Assembly (NCBI RefSeq): GCF_021601385.1
Contig: NZ_BQHO01000009.1
Span: 108,790 to 172,789 of the forward strand
Direction: 5' to 3'
DNA length: 64,000 bases
From: Pseudomonas parasichuanensis
GTDB lineage: Bacteria; Pseudomonadota; Gammaproteobacteria; Pseudomonadales; Pseudomonadaceae
Shown here piece by piece: positions 18,362 to 27,542 of the stretch. The notes under the pieces were generated by a model, which made no database searches, was not told where the DNA came from, and saw nothing but the letters and a program-made list of their open reading frames with translations. Within the stretch, counting starts at the first letter, position 1, and the number at the start of each line of letters is the position of its first letter. The translations under genes and the position numbers were made by a program.

Positions 18362-19011
18362 ACCTGCTCGACACCTTCGCCCACCTGGACTGGGCCCAGG
18401 TCCTGCAACTGACCGGGCAGCACATCACCCTGGTCGGCATCGCGGTGGGCCTGGCGATCCTCGTCGGCGTGCCGCTGGGCATCCTGATGACCCGCTTCCC
18501 GTCACTGGCCGGCCCGCTGCAGGCCAGTGCCACGGTGCTGCTGACCATTCCGTCGATTGCCCTGTTCGGCCTGCTGCTGCCGTTCTACTCGAAATTCGGC
18601 CAAGGCCTCGGCCCGCTGCCGGCCATCACCGCAGTGTTCCTTTATTCACTGCTGCCGATCCTGCGCAACACCTACCTGGCCCTGACCAATGTCGAGCCGG
18701 GCATCCGTGAAGCCGCACGCGGTATCGGCATGACCTTCGGCCAGCGCCTGCGCATGGTCGAGCTGCCCATCGCCGTGCCGGTGATCCTCGCCGGCGTGCG
18801 CACCGCCGTGGTGATGAACATCGGCGTGATGACCATCGCCGCCACCATCGGCGCCGGCGGCCTGGGTGTGCTCATCCTCACCTCCATCAGCCGCAGCGAC
18901 ATGTCGATGCTGCTGGTCGGCGCCGTGCTGGTCAGCCTGCTGGCGATCATCGCCGACCTGCTCCTGCAAACCCTGCAACGTGCCCTGACTCCAGAAGGAC
19001 TGCGCCCATGA
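18358..19011 (+). CDS. Osmoprotectant ABC transporter permease
   Basis: A 217-residue permease, the second membrane subunit of this importer. It starts within the previous stop codon. Membrane segments include ITLVGIAVGLAILVGVPLG, and the cytoplasmic loop GIREAARGIGMTFGQRLRMVELP matches OpuCB/YehW. It ends by overlapping the ATPase start as ATGA. The order permease, binding protein, permease, ATPase is that of several Pseudomonas betaine importers. Confidence 0.95.
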   Translation: MNLLDTFAHLDWAQVLQLTGQHITLVGIAVGLAILVGVPLGILMTRFPSLAGPLQASATVLLTIPSIALFGLLLPFYSKFGQGLGPLPAITAVFLYSLLPILRNTYLALTNVEPGIREAARGIGMTFGQRLRMVELPIAVPVILAGVRTAVVMNIGVMTIAATIGAGGLGVLILTSISRSDMSMLLVGAVLVSLLAIIADLLLQTLQRALTPEGLRP

Positions 19012-20165
19012 TCGAACTGAAGAACCTCAGCAAGACCTTCCACGCCAACGGCAAGGAGGTCAAAGCCGTCGACGCGGTCAGCCTCACCGTCAACGAAGGC
19101 GAGATCTGCGTGTTCCTCGGCCCTTCGGGCTGCGGCAAGAGCACCACCCTGAAAATGATCAACCGCCTGATCACCCCCACCTCGGGCCAGGTATTCATCA
19201 ATGGCGAGGACACCAGCGGGCTGGACGAGGTGACCCTGCGCCGCCATATCGGCTACGTGATCCAGCAGATCGGCCTGTTCCCCAACATGACCATCGAGGA
19301 GAACATCACCGTGGTGCCGCGCCTGCTTGGCTGGGACAAACAGAAATGCCACGACCGCGCCCGCGAACTGATGAGCATGATCAAGCTCGAGCCCAAGCAG
19401 TACCTGCAGCGCTACCCGCGCGAGCTGTCCGGTGGCCAGCAGCAGCGCATCGGGGTGATCCGCGCCTTGGCCGCCGAGGCGCCGGTGCTGTTGATGGATG
19501 AGCCGTTCGGTGCGGTCGACCCGATCAACCGCGAGATGATCCAGCACGAGTTCTTCGAGATGCAGCGGGCGCTGAACAAGACCGTGATCATGGTCAGCCA
19601 CGACATTGATGAGGCGATCAAGCTGGGCGACAAGATCGCCATCTTCCGCGCCGGCAAGCTGTTGCAGCTGGATCATCCGGACACCTTGCTGGCGCACCCG
19701 GTGGACGATTTCGTCAGCAACTTCGTCGGCCAGGACAGCACCCTCAAGCGCCTGCTGCTGGTGCGCGCCGAAGATGCGGCGGACAACGCGCCGTCGGTCA
19801 GTCCAGAAACGCCGGTGAACGATGCCCTGGAATTGCTCGACGAGCATGACCGCCGTTATGTGGTAGTGACCGACAGGCAGAACAAGGCGCTGGGCTATGT
19901 GCGTCGACGCGATATGCATCGCCAGCAAGGGACCTGTGGCGACTTCCTGCGGCCGTTCAATGCCACGGCCTCGTTTGATGAGCACCTGCGCATCCTGTTG
20001 TCGCGGATGTACGAATTCAACCGGGCGTGGTTGCCGGTGCTGGATGCCGAGCAGGTGTTTCTGGGCGAGGTGACGCAGGAGTCGATTGCCGCGTACCTGA
20101 GTTCGGGCAGGTCGCGGGGGGCTACAACCTGCATTGTTTCGCCGGCCGAGGCGGTGGTTTCCTGA
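19008..20165 (+). CDS. Osmoprotectant ABC transporter ATP-binding protein with CBS domains
   Basis: A 385-residue ATPase of the ProV/OpuCA family. Walker A is GPSGCGKST, the Q-loop QQIGLFPNMT, the signature LSGGQQQR and Walker B VLLMDEPFGAVDPINR; ELSGGQQQRIGVIRALAAE is typical of this branch. Residues 250-380 look like paired CBS domains (VNDALELLDEHDRRYVVV, then LRILLSRMYEFNRAWLPVLD), which in OpuCA-like ATPases sense ionic strength or nucleotides. It starts in the upstream stop codon and closes the operon; a REP pair follows. Confidence 0.95.
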   Translation: MIELKNLSKTFHANGKEVKAVDAVSLTVNEGEICVFLGPSGCGKSTTLKMINRLITPTSGQVFINGEDTSGLDEVTLRRHIGYVIQQIGLFPNMTIEENITVVPRLLGWDKQKCHDRARELMSMIKLEPKQYLQRYPRELSGGQQQRIGVIRALAAEAPVLLMDEPFGAVDPINREMIQHEFFEMQRALNKTVIMVSHDIDEAIKLGDKIAIFRAGKLLQLDHPDTLLAHPVDDFVSNFVGQDSTLKRLLLVRAEDAADNAPSVSPETPVNDALELLDEHDRRYVVVTDRQNKALGYVRRRDMHRQQGTCGDFLRPFNATASFDEHLRILLSRMYEFNRAWLPVLDAEQVFLGEVTQESIAAYLSSGRSRGATTCIVSPAEAVVS

Positions 20166-20190
20166 TAAAAAGCCGGGTGCGCTTCGCGCC

Positions 20191-20262
20191 CCTATCGCGG
20201 CACAAGGCCGCTCCTACAGGGGATTGCGTTCCCCTGTAGGAGCGGCCTTGTGCCGCGATAGG
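20191..20262. repeat. REP pair with perfect 32-bp arms
   Basis: The left arm 20191-20222 and right arm 20231-20262 are exact complements, separated by only 8 bases. An extra small palindrome, GGACCGCAAAGCGGTCC, follows at 20261-20277. The element sits between the convergent ends of the osmoprotectant operon and fecA and would act as a strong bidirectional barrier. Confidence 0.92.
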
Positions 20263-20291
20263 ACCGCAAAGCGGTCCCAGCGATGTCGAAT

Positions 20292-22709
20292 TCAGAACCC
20301 TACACTGGCCTGCACATAGAAGGTGCGCGGCTCACCCACATAGATCCCCGAGTTGTTGTCGCTGGAGCGGGTGAAGTACTGCTTGTCGAAGAGGTTCTTC
20401 ACCCCCGCCGCCAGCTTCAGGTTCGACAGCTGCGGCCCGAAGGCATAGCCGCCCCGCGCATGCCAGGTCACGTACCCCGGAATATCGCCATACTGCCCAT
20501 CGGCGCTCGGCTCGGTGATGTAGTTGCCGGTGAAACTGCCGTTTGCGTTCATCCCGGTGCCCGGCGCGCGCTGCTTGGATTGGGCATAGGCGTCCAGGTT
20601 CCAGGTCCAGCGATTGACTTCGTAGCGCACCCCGGCCGTGGCCACCTGGCGCGAGTAGAACGGCAGGTCGCGGCCCTTGAAGCCCGGGATCTCGCCTTCG
20701 TAGGTGGCGCGGGTGTAGGTGTACCCGGCATTCACCGACAGCCCTTCCAGGCGCGGGTCGATGCCGGCCAGGTCATAGCGCGCCGAAGCCTCGATGCCCT
20801 GGTGCTTGGTGGCCCCCAGGTTGGTCCAGCCAACGTCGTTGCTGATGTACTGCAGCTCGTCGTCGAAGTCGATGTAGAACGCCGTCAGCTCGCCGGCAAA
20901 GCCACCATCGTCATAGCGCGTTCCTACTTCGTAGGTCTTGGCCTTCTCCGGCTCCAGGCCGTTGGCGGTGCTGTCGCCGGTGCCACCCTGGCCCAGCTGG
21001 AAGTACTGCAGGCTGCCGAACGAGGTCTCGTAGTTGGCGAACAGTTTCCAGGCATCCGACAGGTGATACATCACGCTCAAGGCCGGCAGCGGCTCGTTGC
21101 TGGTGATGCTGCGGTTCTTTTCCGCCACCGGGCGGCGGTTGGCGTCGAGCACCGGGCGCTCGCGCCAGTCAGTGTTGATGTGCTCGAAGCGGATGCCCGG
21201 GGTGATGGTCCAGTTGCCCACGTCGATCTTGTCGTCGATGTAGTAGGCACTGGCCTCGGTGCCGCCGCTGCGGTCCTGGAACACGTGGCCGTCGGAGGTC
21301 GGGGTGACGGTCGGCACGTTGTCGATCAGCGCCAGGCGGGTGGATTGCTCGCGCATCGCTTCCTTGAGGTAGCGGTAGCCGACGCTGACTTCCTGGGTGG
21401 TGGGGCCGGCGAAGAATACCCGCGACAGGCGGGGTTCGATGGCGAAGGTGTGGTAGTTGCGCGGGTACGACGACAGGGTCTTCTGGTCACGTGCGGCAAT
21501 GGCGCTGCCGCGGAAACTGTCGGTGTAGTAGGTCAGTACTTCGAACTGGGTGGCGTCGTCGAGCTGGCGCTGCCACTTGAACGACACGTCCTTGCGCCGG
21601 CCACTGAAGTAGTCGTAGTCACGCACCGACTGGAAGGGGTTCTGGTCGTACTGGGCCTGGGTCAGGCCACCGGGCATGTCGGCGCGGCCGTCGTAGTAGT
21701 GGAAGTTGAGCCAGAACTCGTCGACGTCGGTCGGTGCCCAGTGGGTCTTGAGCATCACATCGTCGATGTCGTTGCCGTTGTTGCTTTCACGGTAGCCGTT
21801 GCCGTTCACCCCGGTGTACAGCAGCGCCACGCCCATGCCGTTATCGGCGGTGCCACCGACGAAAGCCGATTCGGTGTGCTTCCAGCCGCCATCGCGCGAC
21901 GTCTCCAGGGTGGTGGACAACTCGCCGCTGGCTTTTTCAGGGATGGCCCGGGTGACGAAGTTGATCACCCCACCGACGTTCTGCGGGCCATAGCGCACGG
22001 AGCCTGCACCGCGCACCACATCGATGCTGTCGAGGTTGCCCGAGGAGATCGGCGCCATCGACAGCTGCGGCTGGCCATAGGGGGCGAAGGCGGCCGGAAT
22101 GCCGTCGATCAGCACGGTGGAGCGCGGCGACAGCCGCGAGGTAAGGCCGCGCACGCCGACGTTCAGCGACAGGTCGCTGCCGCCGGTGCCGTTGGAGTCC
22201 TGCACTTGCACCCCGGGGATACCCCGCAGGGCATCGCGCACATTCATCGTGCCCTTTTCCTGCATGGCCTCGCGGCGTACCACGGTGCGTGCGCCGGGGT
22301 GGTTCTGCACCACGCTCTGCTGGGCATCGCCCAGCCAGTCACCGACCACTTTCACATCGGTGGGCGCCAGCTCCAGGCTGCCGCTGGTGATCGTACCGGC
22401 CGCCTGAGCTGGCTTCACCACCACGGTGTCGGCCGATTGCTCATAGGTCAGGCCGCTGCCTTGCAACAGCTGCTGCAGCGCTTGCTCCGGCGCCAGGTTG
22501 CCGGACACCGCCGGGGCCTGCTTGCCGGCCACCAGCTCCGGGCTGAAGAACAGTTGCAGGTGGGTCTGCTGGCCCAGTTGCTTGAGGGCGGCAGCCAGCG
22601 GCTGGGCCTGGATCTGAATGCTGTCGGCGTAGCTGTTGGCGGCAGCGGCACTGACCACCAGGGCCAGCGCCAGGCGACGCAGCTGGAGAAGGGGCTTGTT
22701 GTTGTTCAC
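20292..22709 (-). CDS. fecA: Ferric dicitrate TonB-dependent outer membrane receptor FecA
   Basis: A receptor of about 805 residues. After the signal peptide (ending NSYA) comes a short STN signalling domain (IQAQPLAAALKQLGQQTHL), then the plug and a 22-strand barrel ending ..YVQASVGF. Long stretches match E. coli FecA as I remember it, for example VVGDWLGDA, STVLIDGIP.FAPYGQPQL and DDKIDVGNWTITPG. It imports ferric citrate and signals to FecR through the STN domain. I prefer GTG 22709 as start because the signal peptide begins there; the frame is open to 22829 but that part overlaps the fecR end. Regulation by FecI is expected. Confidence 0.95.
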   Translation of the reverse strand: MNNNKPLLQLRRLALALVVSAAAANSYADSIQIQAQPLAAALKQLGQQTHLQLFFSPELVAGKQAPAVSGNLAPEQALQQLLQGSGLTYEQSADTVVVKPAQAAGTITSGSLELAPTDVKVVGDWLGDAQQSVVQNHPGARTVVRREAMQEKGTMNVRDALRGIPGVQVQDSNGTGGSDLSLNVGVRGLTSRLSPRSTVLIDGIPAAFAPYGQPQLSMAPISSGNLDSIDVVRGAGSVRYGPQNVGGVINFVTRAIPEKASGELSTTLETSRDGGWKHTESAFVGGTADNGMGVALLYTGVNGNGYRESNNGNDIDDVMLKTHWAPTDVDEFWLNFHYYDGRADMPGGLTQAQYDQNPFQSVRDYDYFSGRRKDVSFKWQRQLDDATQFEVLTYYTDSFRGSAIAARDQKTLSSYPRNYHTFAIEPRLSRVFFAGPTTQEVSVGYRYLKEAMREQSTRLALIDNVPTVTPTSDGHVFQDRSGGTEASAYYIDDKIDVGNWTITPGIRFEHINTDWRERPVLDANRRPVAEKNRSITSNEPLPALSVMYHLSDAWKLFANYETSFGSLQYFQLGQGGTGDSTANGLEPEKAKTYEVGTRYDDGGFAGELTAFYIDFDDELQYISNDVGWTNLGATKHQGIEASARYDLAGIDPRLEGLSVNAGYTYTRATYEGEIPGFKGRDLPFYSRQVATAGVRYEVNRWTWNLDAYAQSKQRAPGTGMNANGSFTGNYITEPSADGQYGDIPGYVTWHARGGYAFGPQLSNLKLAAGVKNLFDKQYFTRSSDNNSGIYVGEPRTFYVQASVGF

Positions 22710-22818
22710 GTCTTCGAGAAATCCTGAAAGGTCGGGATAAACGCCAACTGCATGCAAATGTAAATGCTTGGCAGTTGCAGCTGGCGGGGAAGACGAACGG
22801 CCGAAAAAAAACCTGAAT

Positions 22819-23781
22819 CTATTTTGCAATTATTTCGCTGGAGCCATCGGCATGCTGCCGGATCGCCACCGGCAGAATGCTCGGCAAGGCGCGCAGCAGA
22901 GCATCGGGGTCGTCCGTGCTGAAGCTGCTCGACAGGCGCAGGCTGGCCACTTTGCCGGGGGCAACCCGTAGCGGTTGGGCACGGTAGCGCGACACTTCGA
23001 CGACCACTTCGCCAAGCGGTGCGTTGTCGAATACCAGCTTGCCCTGGCGCCAGGCGGTGAGCGAATCGACGTCGATGGCATAGGGCGCGGCGACCTTGCC
23101 GTGGGCATCGATATGCGAACCCTGGCCGGCCCCCAACTGCGCCAGCCCATTACCTGCGCCTTGCACCCGCACCGAGCCCTGCTCCACTGCCACGCGGGTG
23201 CTGCCCGGGTCCTGGCGCACGTCGAAGCGCGTGCCGGTAACCGTCACCTCACCCTGGGCAGTGCTGACCACAAAGGGGCGGCTGCTGTCGTGGGCAACGA
23301 TGAACATCGCCTCGCCCTGGCTCAGCCGCACATGGCGCCGGCCCGGGGAAAAGTCCACGTTCAGCTGTGTGCCGCTGTTGAGCTCCAGGTGTGAACCGTC
23401 TGGCAACTCGACCTGGCGGCGCTCGCCCAGGGCCGTTTGCAGCGCGTCCTGATGATTGAGCCGCTGGTAGTGCCAGCCGCTCCAGCCCAGACCAAGTGCA
23501 GCGATCGCCACGCCGGCCGCCAGCGCCTGGCGCAGCACCCGTCGGCGCGGCAACTGGCGCACCGGCTCAGGCGTGCAGAGCGCTTCCAGGCGTTGCCGCG
23601 GAATCAAGTCGGCGGCGCGCCACAACGCGGTGAGCTGTTGGTATTCCTCGCGATGCCGCGTATCTGCTTGCAGCCACTGCTGCAGGGCAGCCAGGAGCTC
23701 GGCGTCGTTCGGTGCGTCCTGAACCCGGGCGAACCAGGCCGCCGCCTGTTCACCGACGGGGTCGAACGCGTGCTGTTTCAT
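22819..23781 (-). CDS. fecR: FecR-family anti-sigma factor
   Basis: A 320-residue inner membrane regulator that takes the signal from FecA and controls FecI. It has a cytoplasmic N-terminal DUF4880 part (EQAAAWFARVQDAPNDAELLAAL), one membrane helix (ALAAGVAIAALGLGWSG) and a periplasmic FecR domain with RQVELPDGSHLELNSGTQL. ATG 23781 has AGGAG nine bases upstream and is my choice; ATG 23802, overlapping the fecI stop as ATGA, is the alternative. It is 109 bases upstream of fecA. Confidence 0.95.
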   Translation of the reverse strand: MKQHAFDPVGEQAAAWFARVQDAPNDAELLAALQQWLQADTRHREEYQQLTALWRAADLIPRQRLEALCTPEPVRQLPRRRVLRQALAAGVAIAALGLGWSGWHYQRLNHQDALQTALGERRQVELPDGSHLELNSGTQLNVDFSPGRRHVRLSQGEAMFIVAHDSSRPFVVSTAQGEVTVTGTRFDVRQDPGSTRVAVEQGSVRVQGAGNGLAQLGAGQGSHIDAHGKVAAPYAIDVDSLTAWRQGKLVFDNAPLGEVVVEVSRYRAQPLRVAPGKVASLRLSSSFSTDDPDALLRALPSILPVAIRQHADGSSEIIAK

Positions 23782-23798
23782 CAATGGGGTCTCCTGAC

Positions 23799-24299
23799 TC
23801 ATCTGGCCGACACATCCAGGTGCTCACGCAGATGTCGGAGCGTGCGGATCATATACTTTTCGACCATGTTCTTGCTCAAGCCCATGCGCTCGGCGATCTC
23901 GGCCTGGCTCAGGCCTTCGAGCTTCTGCCAGACGAACACCTGCCGGCAGTTGAGCGGCAGTTCGGCCAGCGCCCGTTCGACGCTGTCGGCCAGCTCCAGG
24001 GCATGCACGTAGGCTTCCGGGTCATCCCCCGCCGCCGCTTCGTCGTCGAAACCTTCCAGCACCAGGGCCTGGCGCCGGTCTTCGCGGCGATAACCATCGA
24101 CAGCGATGTTGCGGGCGGTCTGGTGCAGGTAGGCGCGTGGCTGCTCGACCTGATCGCGCGGATTTTCCAGAACCCGCACGAAGGCATCATGGGTGAGGTC
24201 CTCGGCCTGCTGACGACTGCGCAACTTGCGCGTCCAGGTGCCGATCAGCTCGTGATAGTGGTCGAGGAAGCCTTTGTGTCCGGACACGGTAGGGGTCAT
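23799..24299 (-). CDS. fecI: ECF sigma factor FecI
   Basis: A 166-residue extracytoplasmic function sigma factor with region 2 (ELIGTWTRKLRSRQQAEDLTHDAFVRVL) and region 4 (LPLNCRQVFVWQKLEGLSQAEIAERMGLSKNMVEKYM), the helix-turn-helix that reads the -35 box. It is the first gene of the fecIRA set and directs transcription of fecA when FecA and FecR report ferric citrate. A Fur-like box lies 25-39 bases upstream, so iron repression is expected. Confidence 0.95.
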   Translation of the reverse strand: MTPTVSGHKGFLDHYHELIGTWTRKLRSRQQAEDLTHDAFVRVLENPRDQVEQPRAYLHQTARNIAVDGYRREDRRQALVLEGFDDEAAAGDDPEAYVHALELADSVERALAELPLNCRQVFVWQKLEGLSQAEIAERMGLSKNMVEKYMIRTLRHLREHLDVSAR

Positions 24300-24323
24300 C
24301 AGGCAGGCAGATAAGGGTGCGAA

Positions 24324-24338
24324 TAGTAATGTTTCTCA
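24324..24338 (-). promoter_or_regulatory. Candidate Fur box upstream of fecI
   Basis: On the minus strand the sequence TGAGAAACATTACTA matches the 7-1-7 Fur consensus TGATAATNATTATCA at 11 positions. It lies just upstream of the fecI start, where Fur repression of iron-uptake sigma genes is well known. Footprinting was not possible here. Confidence 0.55.
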
Positions 24339-24436
24339 TCAAAAGCGGCAATTCCGCCAGTCGGTAACAAAAAATTTATGACGGATTTCATGCACGGGAG
24401 TACCAGGGTTGTGTGGCCATAAATATGAACACCTCA

Positions 24437-24512
24437 GCCCTCTTCGCGGGTGAACCCGCTCCCACAGGAAATGCGCAATCCCTGTGGGAACGGGTTCACC
24501 CGCGAAGGGGCC
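24437..24512. repeat. REP pair
   Basis: GCCCTCTTCGCGGGTGAACC.. on the left and CCTGTGGGAACGGGTTCACC.. on the right are complementary apart from single differences. It belongs to the GTGGGAGCGG subtype and lies between divergent promoters, which is less usual than the convergent position of most copies here. Confidence 0.88.
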
Positions 24513-24870
24513 AACCCGGTCTATTCCACAATATTTAACGCTTCAAACATCCCGGGGAACATCTGCCGGTCACACGAGTCGGTTATTCAGGTAACTGCTC
24601 GTCGATCCACGGCGAACCCACCGGGATTGCCTGTTGATCTTGCTGGAATCACGCCCTAAAGTGCGCGCCGAACGTCCATGCTGGAAACGATCCATCCGGC
24701 TCAAGTACTGACGACGAGACAGCAAGGTCACCCGCAGCCCCACCCTGGCACGGTTGACCTTTTTGCTTTCGGCGACATGCCTTGGGAAGTAGGCGAACCA
24801 AAGTGGGGATACGGAGGACGTTCAGTTTGCAGCCACTTATTTTTTCAGTTTGCCCATGGAGCCCTTGAGC

Positions 24871-26034
24871 ATGTCGATCCAGGTCGAAGACTATTTCGCG
24901 CGTGACACCTTCCAGAAAATGAAGGCGTTCGCCGACAAGCAGGAAACCCCATTCGTACTCATCGACACCCAGATGATCAGCCAGGCCTACGACGACCTGC
25001 GCGCCGGGTTCGAATTCGCCAAGGTCTACTACGCGGTCAAGGCCAACCCGGCCGTCGAGATCATCGACCTGCTCAAAGAGAAAGGTTCGAGCTTCGACAT
25101 CGCCTCGATCTACGAGCTGGACAAAGTGCTTGGCCGTGGCGTCAGCCCTGACCGCATCAGCTACGGCAACACCATCAAGAAATCCAAGGACATCCGCTAC
25201 TTCTTCGAGAAAGGCGTGCGCCTGTTCGCCACCGACTCCGAAGCCGACCTGCGCAACATCGCCAAGGCCGCACCGGGCTCGAAAGTCTACGTGCGTATCC
25301 TCACCGAAGGCTCCACCACCGCCGACTGGCCGCTGTCGCGCAAGTTCGGCTGCCAGACCGACATGGCCATGGACCTGCTGATCCTCGCCCGCGACCTGGG
25401 CCTGGTGCCTTATGGCATCTCCTTCCACGTTGGCTCGCAGCAGCGCGACATCAGCGTGTGGGACGCCGCCATCGCCAAGGTCAAGGTGATCTTCGAGCGC
25501 CTGAAGGAAGAAGACGGCATCGAGCTGAAGCTGATCAACATGGGTGGCGGCTTCCCGGCCAACTACATCACCCGCACCAACAGCCTCGAGACCTACGCCG
25601 AAGAGATCATCCGCTTCCTGAAAGAAGACTTCGGTGACGACCTGCCGGAAATCATCCTCGAGCCAGGCCGTTCGCTGATCGCCAACGCCGGCATCCTGGT
25701 CAGCGAAGTGGTGCTGGTGGCACGCAAGTCGCGCACCGCGGTCGAGCGCTGGATCTACACCGACGTGGGCAAGTTCTCCGGCCTGATCGAAACCATGGAC
25801 GAAGCCATCAAGTTCCCGATCTGGACCGAGAAGAAAGGCGAGACCGAAGAAGTGGTCATCGCCGGCCCGACCTGCGACAGCGCCGACATCATGTACGAGA
25901 ACTACAAGTACGGCCTGCCGCTGAACCTGGCCATCGGCGACCGCCTGTACTGGCTGTCCACCGGTGCCTACACCACCAGCTACAGCGCGGTGGAATTCAA
26001 CGGTTTCCCGCCGCTGAAGGCCTACTACCTGTAA
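24871..26034 (+). CDS. speC: Ornithine decarboxylase, alanine-racemase-fold type
   Basis: A 387-residue PLP enzyme of the ODC/DAP decarboxylase (group IV) family. The PLP-binding lysine is in VYYAVKANP, and the phosphate-binding region and EPGRSLIANAG are intact; the catalytic cysteine lies in GPTCDSADIM. It makes putrescine from ornithine, the entry to polyamine synthesis; some members also accept lysine. ATG 24871 is preceded by GGAG, nine bases away. The length equals that of Pseudomonas SpeC as I recall. A strong terminator follows. Confidence 0.93.
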   Translation: MSIQVEDYFARDTFQKMKAFADKQETPFVLIDTQMISQAYDDLRAGFEFAKVYYAVKANPAVEIIDLLKEKGSSFDIASIYELDKVLGRGVSPDRISYGNTIKKSKDIRYFFEKGVRLFATDSEADLRNIAKAAPGSKVYVRILTEGSTTADWPLSRKFGCQTDMAMDLLILARDLGLVPYGISFHVGSQQRDISVWDAAIAKVKVIFERLKEEDGIELKLINMGGGFPANYITRTNSLETYAEEIIRFLKEDFGDDLPEIILEPGRSLIANAGILVSEVVLVARKSRTAVERWIYTDVGKFSGLIETMDEAIKFPIWTEKKGETEEVVIAGPTCDSADIMYENYKYGLPLNLAIGDRLYWLSTGAYTTSYSAVEFNGFPPLKAYYL

Positions 26035-26045
26035 TGCCCGCAAGG

Positions 26046-26075
26046 ACGCTTCGACACGAAGCGTCCTTTTTTCAT
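26046..26075 (+). terminator. Terminator after speC
   Basis: AGGACGCTTCG and CGAAGCGTCCT form a stem with a short ACA loop, followed by TTTTT. It ends the speC message. Confidence 0.9.
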
Positions 26076-26088
26076 CAGGCGAGCCCCA

Positions 26089-26649
26089 TCACAACTGCGC
26101 AATCCCGGCCTGGTGAATCTGGATTCTCAGCTCCAGCGGTGCACCCTTGCGCGTGTGCGCCCTGCACTGCCAGCCCGCTCGGACTCTGGTCGACGCTTCA
26201 TGGCACAAGCTTGCGCCATTGACATGCGACATTGCGAAGCCCCACGCCGGCCCCCCCATTTCGCTGACATGACGACGTTGGAACGGCTGGCCACCCCAGC
26301 TCAATAGCCATTCGCAGGACACTGCGGCGGCGGGTACGACACTCAGCCCGCCATCGCTGGCTACGGTCAGGCGTTTGCCATGATGAGGCTTGCCTGGTGC
26401 CCAGCAACGCACGTCGTAACGCTCCGGCTCTCCGCTGTTGAAGCAACCAAACCAGAAGCGCTCGTCGAGCAGCTCTCTGGCACCTTCGCACACATGAACT
26501 TCCGCGACGCGGCTGACATCGACGTACCCATGGTAAGCAACACTGGCCTTTGCCGGTTTGAGCTTACCTGCGGTCAGCGTGCCTACACCTTCGGTGATCA
26601 CACAGGACAGCTCGGCAATGAATGAAGCGGCTTGATTGTAGGTGCTCAT
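26089..26649 (-). CDS. Hypothetical protein
   Basis: A 186-residue protein of unknown family. ATG 26649 has a good ribosome site (GAGGTAAAT). The sequence is rich in glycine, valine and aromatic residues with short strands and turns, for example GYVDVSRVAEVHVCEG and DERFWFGCFN, which suggests a beta-rich fold; no signal peptide or membrane helix is seen. The base composition is somewhat less GC-rich than its neighbours, so recent acquisition is possible. It ends against the speC terminator and lies downstream of, but opposite to, any clear partner. Confidence 0.55.
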   Translation of the reverse strand: MSTYNQAASFIAELSCVITEGVGTLTAGKLKPAKASVAYHGYVDVSRVAEVHVCEGARELLDERFWFGCFNSGEPERYDVRCWAPGKPHHGKRLTVASDGGLSVVPAAAVSCEWLLSWGGQPFQRRHVSEMGGPAWGFAMSHVNGASLCHEASTRVRAGWQCRAHTRKGAPLELRIQIHQAGIAQL

Positions 26650-26771
26650 ATTTACCTCGGGGTTTGCAAATGAGCACACATCATTGTGAGTAGACTGCAG
26701 CGGGATAAGCGGGAAATCTTGCTCACGCTCGAAGCCACAGCTCAGCCGCCGAGGGCACCGTGCTGGCCTAA

Positions 26772-27539
26772 TCAGGTAGATTTTCCGCCGGCCAAGACCC
26801 GCCGCTCGAGCTCAGCGCAATAGTCCGCAGCAGCCCCTGCCAGCACTTCCCCGGCGCCCGACAATGTGCGCACGCTGCTACGCAGAAAATTCACGTTGCC
26901 CGACGTCCTCGCGTGCCCGAGCCAGGTCAGCGCTTCGGCCACCTCACCGCGCTCGACAAGCACCATGGCCAGGCTGAACATGCCACGGAAATCGCCCGCC
27001 TCGGCCGAGCGGCGATACCAGCGCACGGCGCGGGCCGGGCTGGCGGCGGTGGCGATACCCTGCTCCAGGTAACGGCCGTACAGGTTCATCGACTTGGCAT
27101 GACCCAGCTGCGCAGCCTTCTCGTAGCAGGCCAGTGCCTGGGCCTGGTTCTGCGGCACCCCACGGCCAGTACTCAACAGGTTGCCCAGGTTGTACATGCC
27201 CCAGTCCAGCCCGGTGTCGGCGGCCTGCGCGTAGTGAATGGCCGCCTGGGCCAGGTTCACCGCGCCGCCCCAGCCATGCTCCAGGCAGCGCCCGAGCATG
27301 TTGTGGGCCATGCCATTGCCGCCTTGGGCGGCAATCTGGAACCAGCGCCGGGCCACCTCGGCATCCTGCTCGATGCCACGCCCGTCGAGCAGGATCTGCC
27401 CCAGCAGCAACTGCGCCTCGACCACGCCCTGCCCCGCTGCCGCGAGGATGGCCTGGGCGGCCTGGCCCGGGCTGTGCTCGAGCATGGCCTGCAGGCCGGC
27501 CAGGTCCACCAGCTGTTCACGACGCAACTGATAGGACAC
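26772..27539 (-). CDS. Sel1/TPR-repeat protein
   Basis: A 255-residue protein made of Sel1-like repeats, visible as A.RWFQIAAQGGNGMAHNMLG, AIHYAQAADTGLDWGMYNLG, ALACYEKAAQLGHAKSMNLYG and AVRWYRRSAEAGDFRGMFSLA. Such repeats act in protein binding. It starts with GTG three bases after the piuC stop codon and so is co-transcribed with it. In P. aeruginosa the equivalent position (PA4516, from memory) has the same arrangement. Its role in iron uptake is unknown. Confidence 0.85.
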   Translation of the reverse strand: MSYQLRREQLVDLAGLQAMLEHSPGQAAQAILAAAGQGVVEAQLLLGQILLDGRGIEQDAEVARRWFQIAAQGGNGMAHNMLGRCLEHGWGGAVNLAQAAIHYAQAADTGLDWGMYNLGNLLSTGRGVPQNQAQALACYEKAAQLGHAKSMNLYGRYLEQGIATAASPARAVRWYRRSAEAGDFRGMFSLAMVLVERGEVAEALTWLGHARTSGNVNFLRSSVRTLSGAGEVLAGAAADYCAELERRVLAGGKST

Positions 27540-27542
27540 GGT

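Larger units (their letters stand above)
24300..24870. other. 571-base region between divergent fecI and speC
   Basis: It holds the Fur-like box next to fecI and a REP pair at 24437-24512. Bases 24520-24870 form a long leader in front of the decarboxylase, with no convincing gene. A short frame there is only the upstream extension of speC. The length of the leader would allow control of speC, but I see no structure that I can name. Confidence 0.5.

Noticed and set aside
20283-22727. Long plus-strand ORF opposite fecA
   Set aside because: Fully inside a gene with strong homology to FecA; antisense shadow.
22710-22818. ECF-type FecI promoter before fecA
   Set aside because: I expected one here but found no sequence that clearly matches the fecA -35 and -10 elements, so I did not list it.
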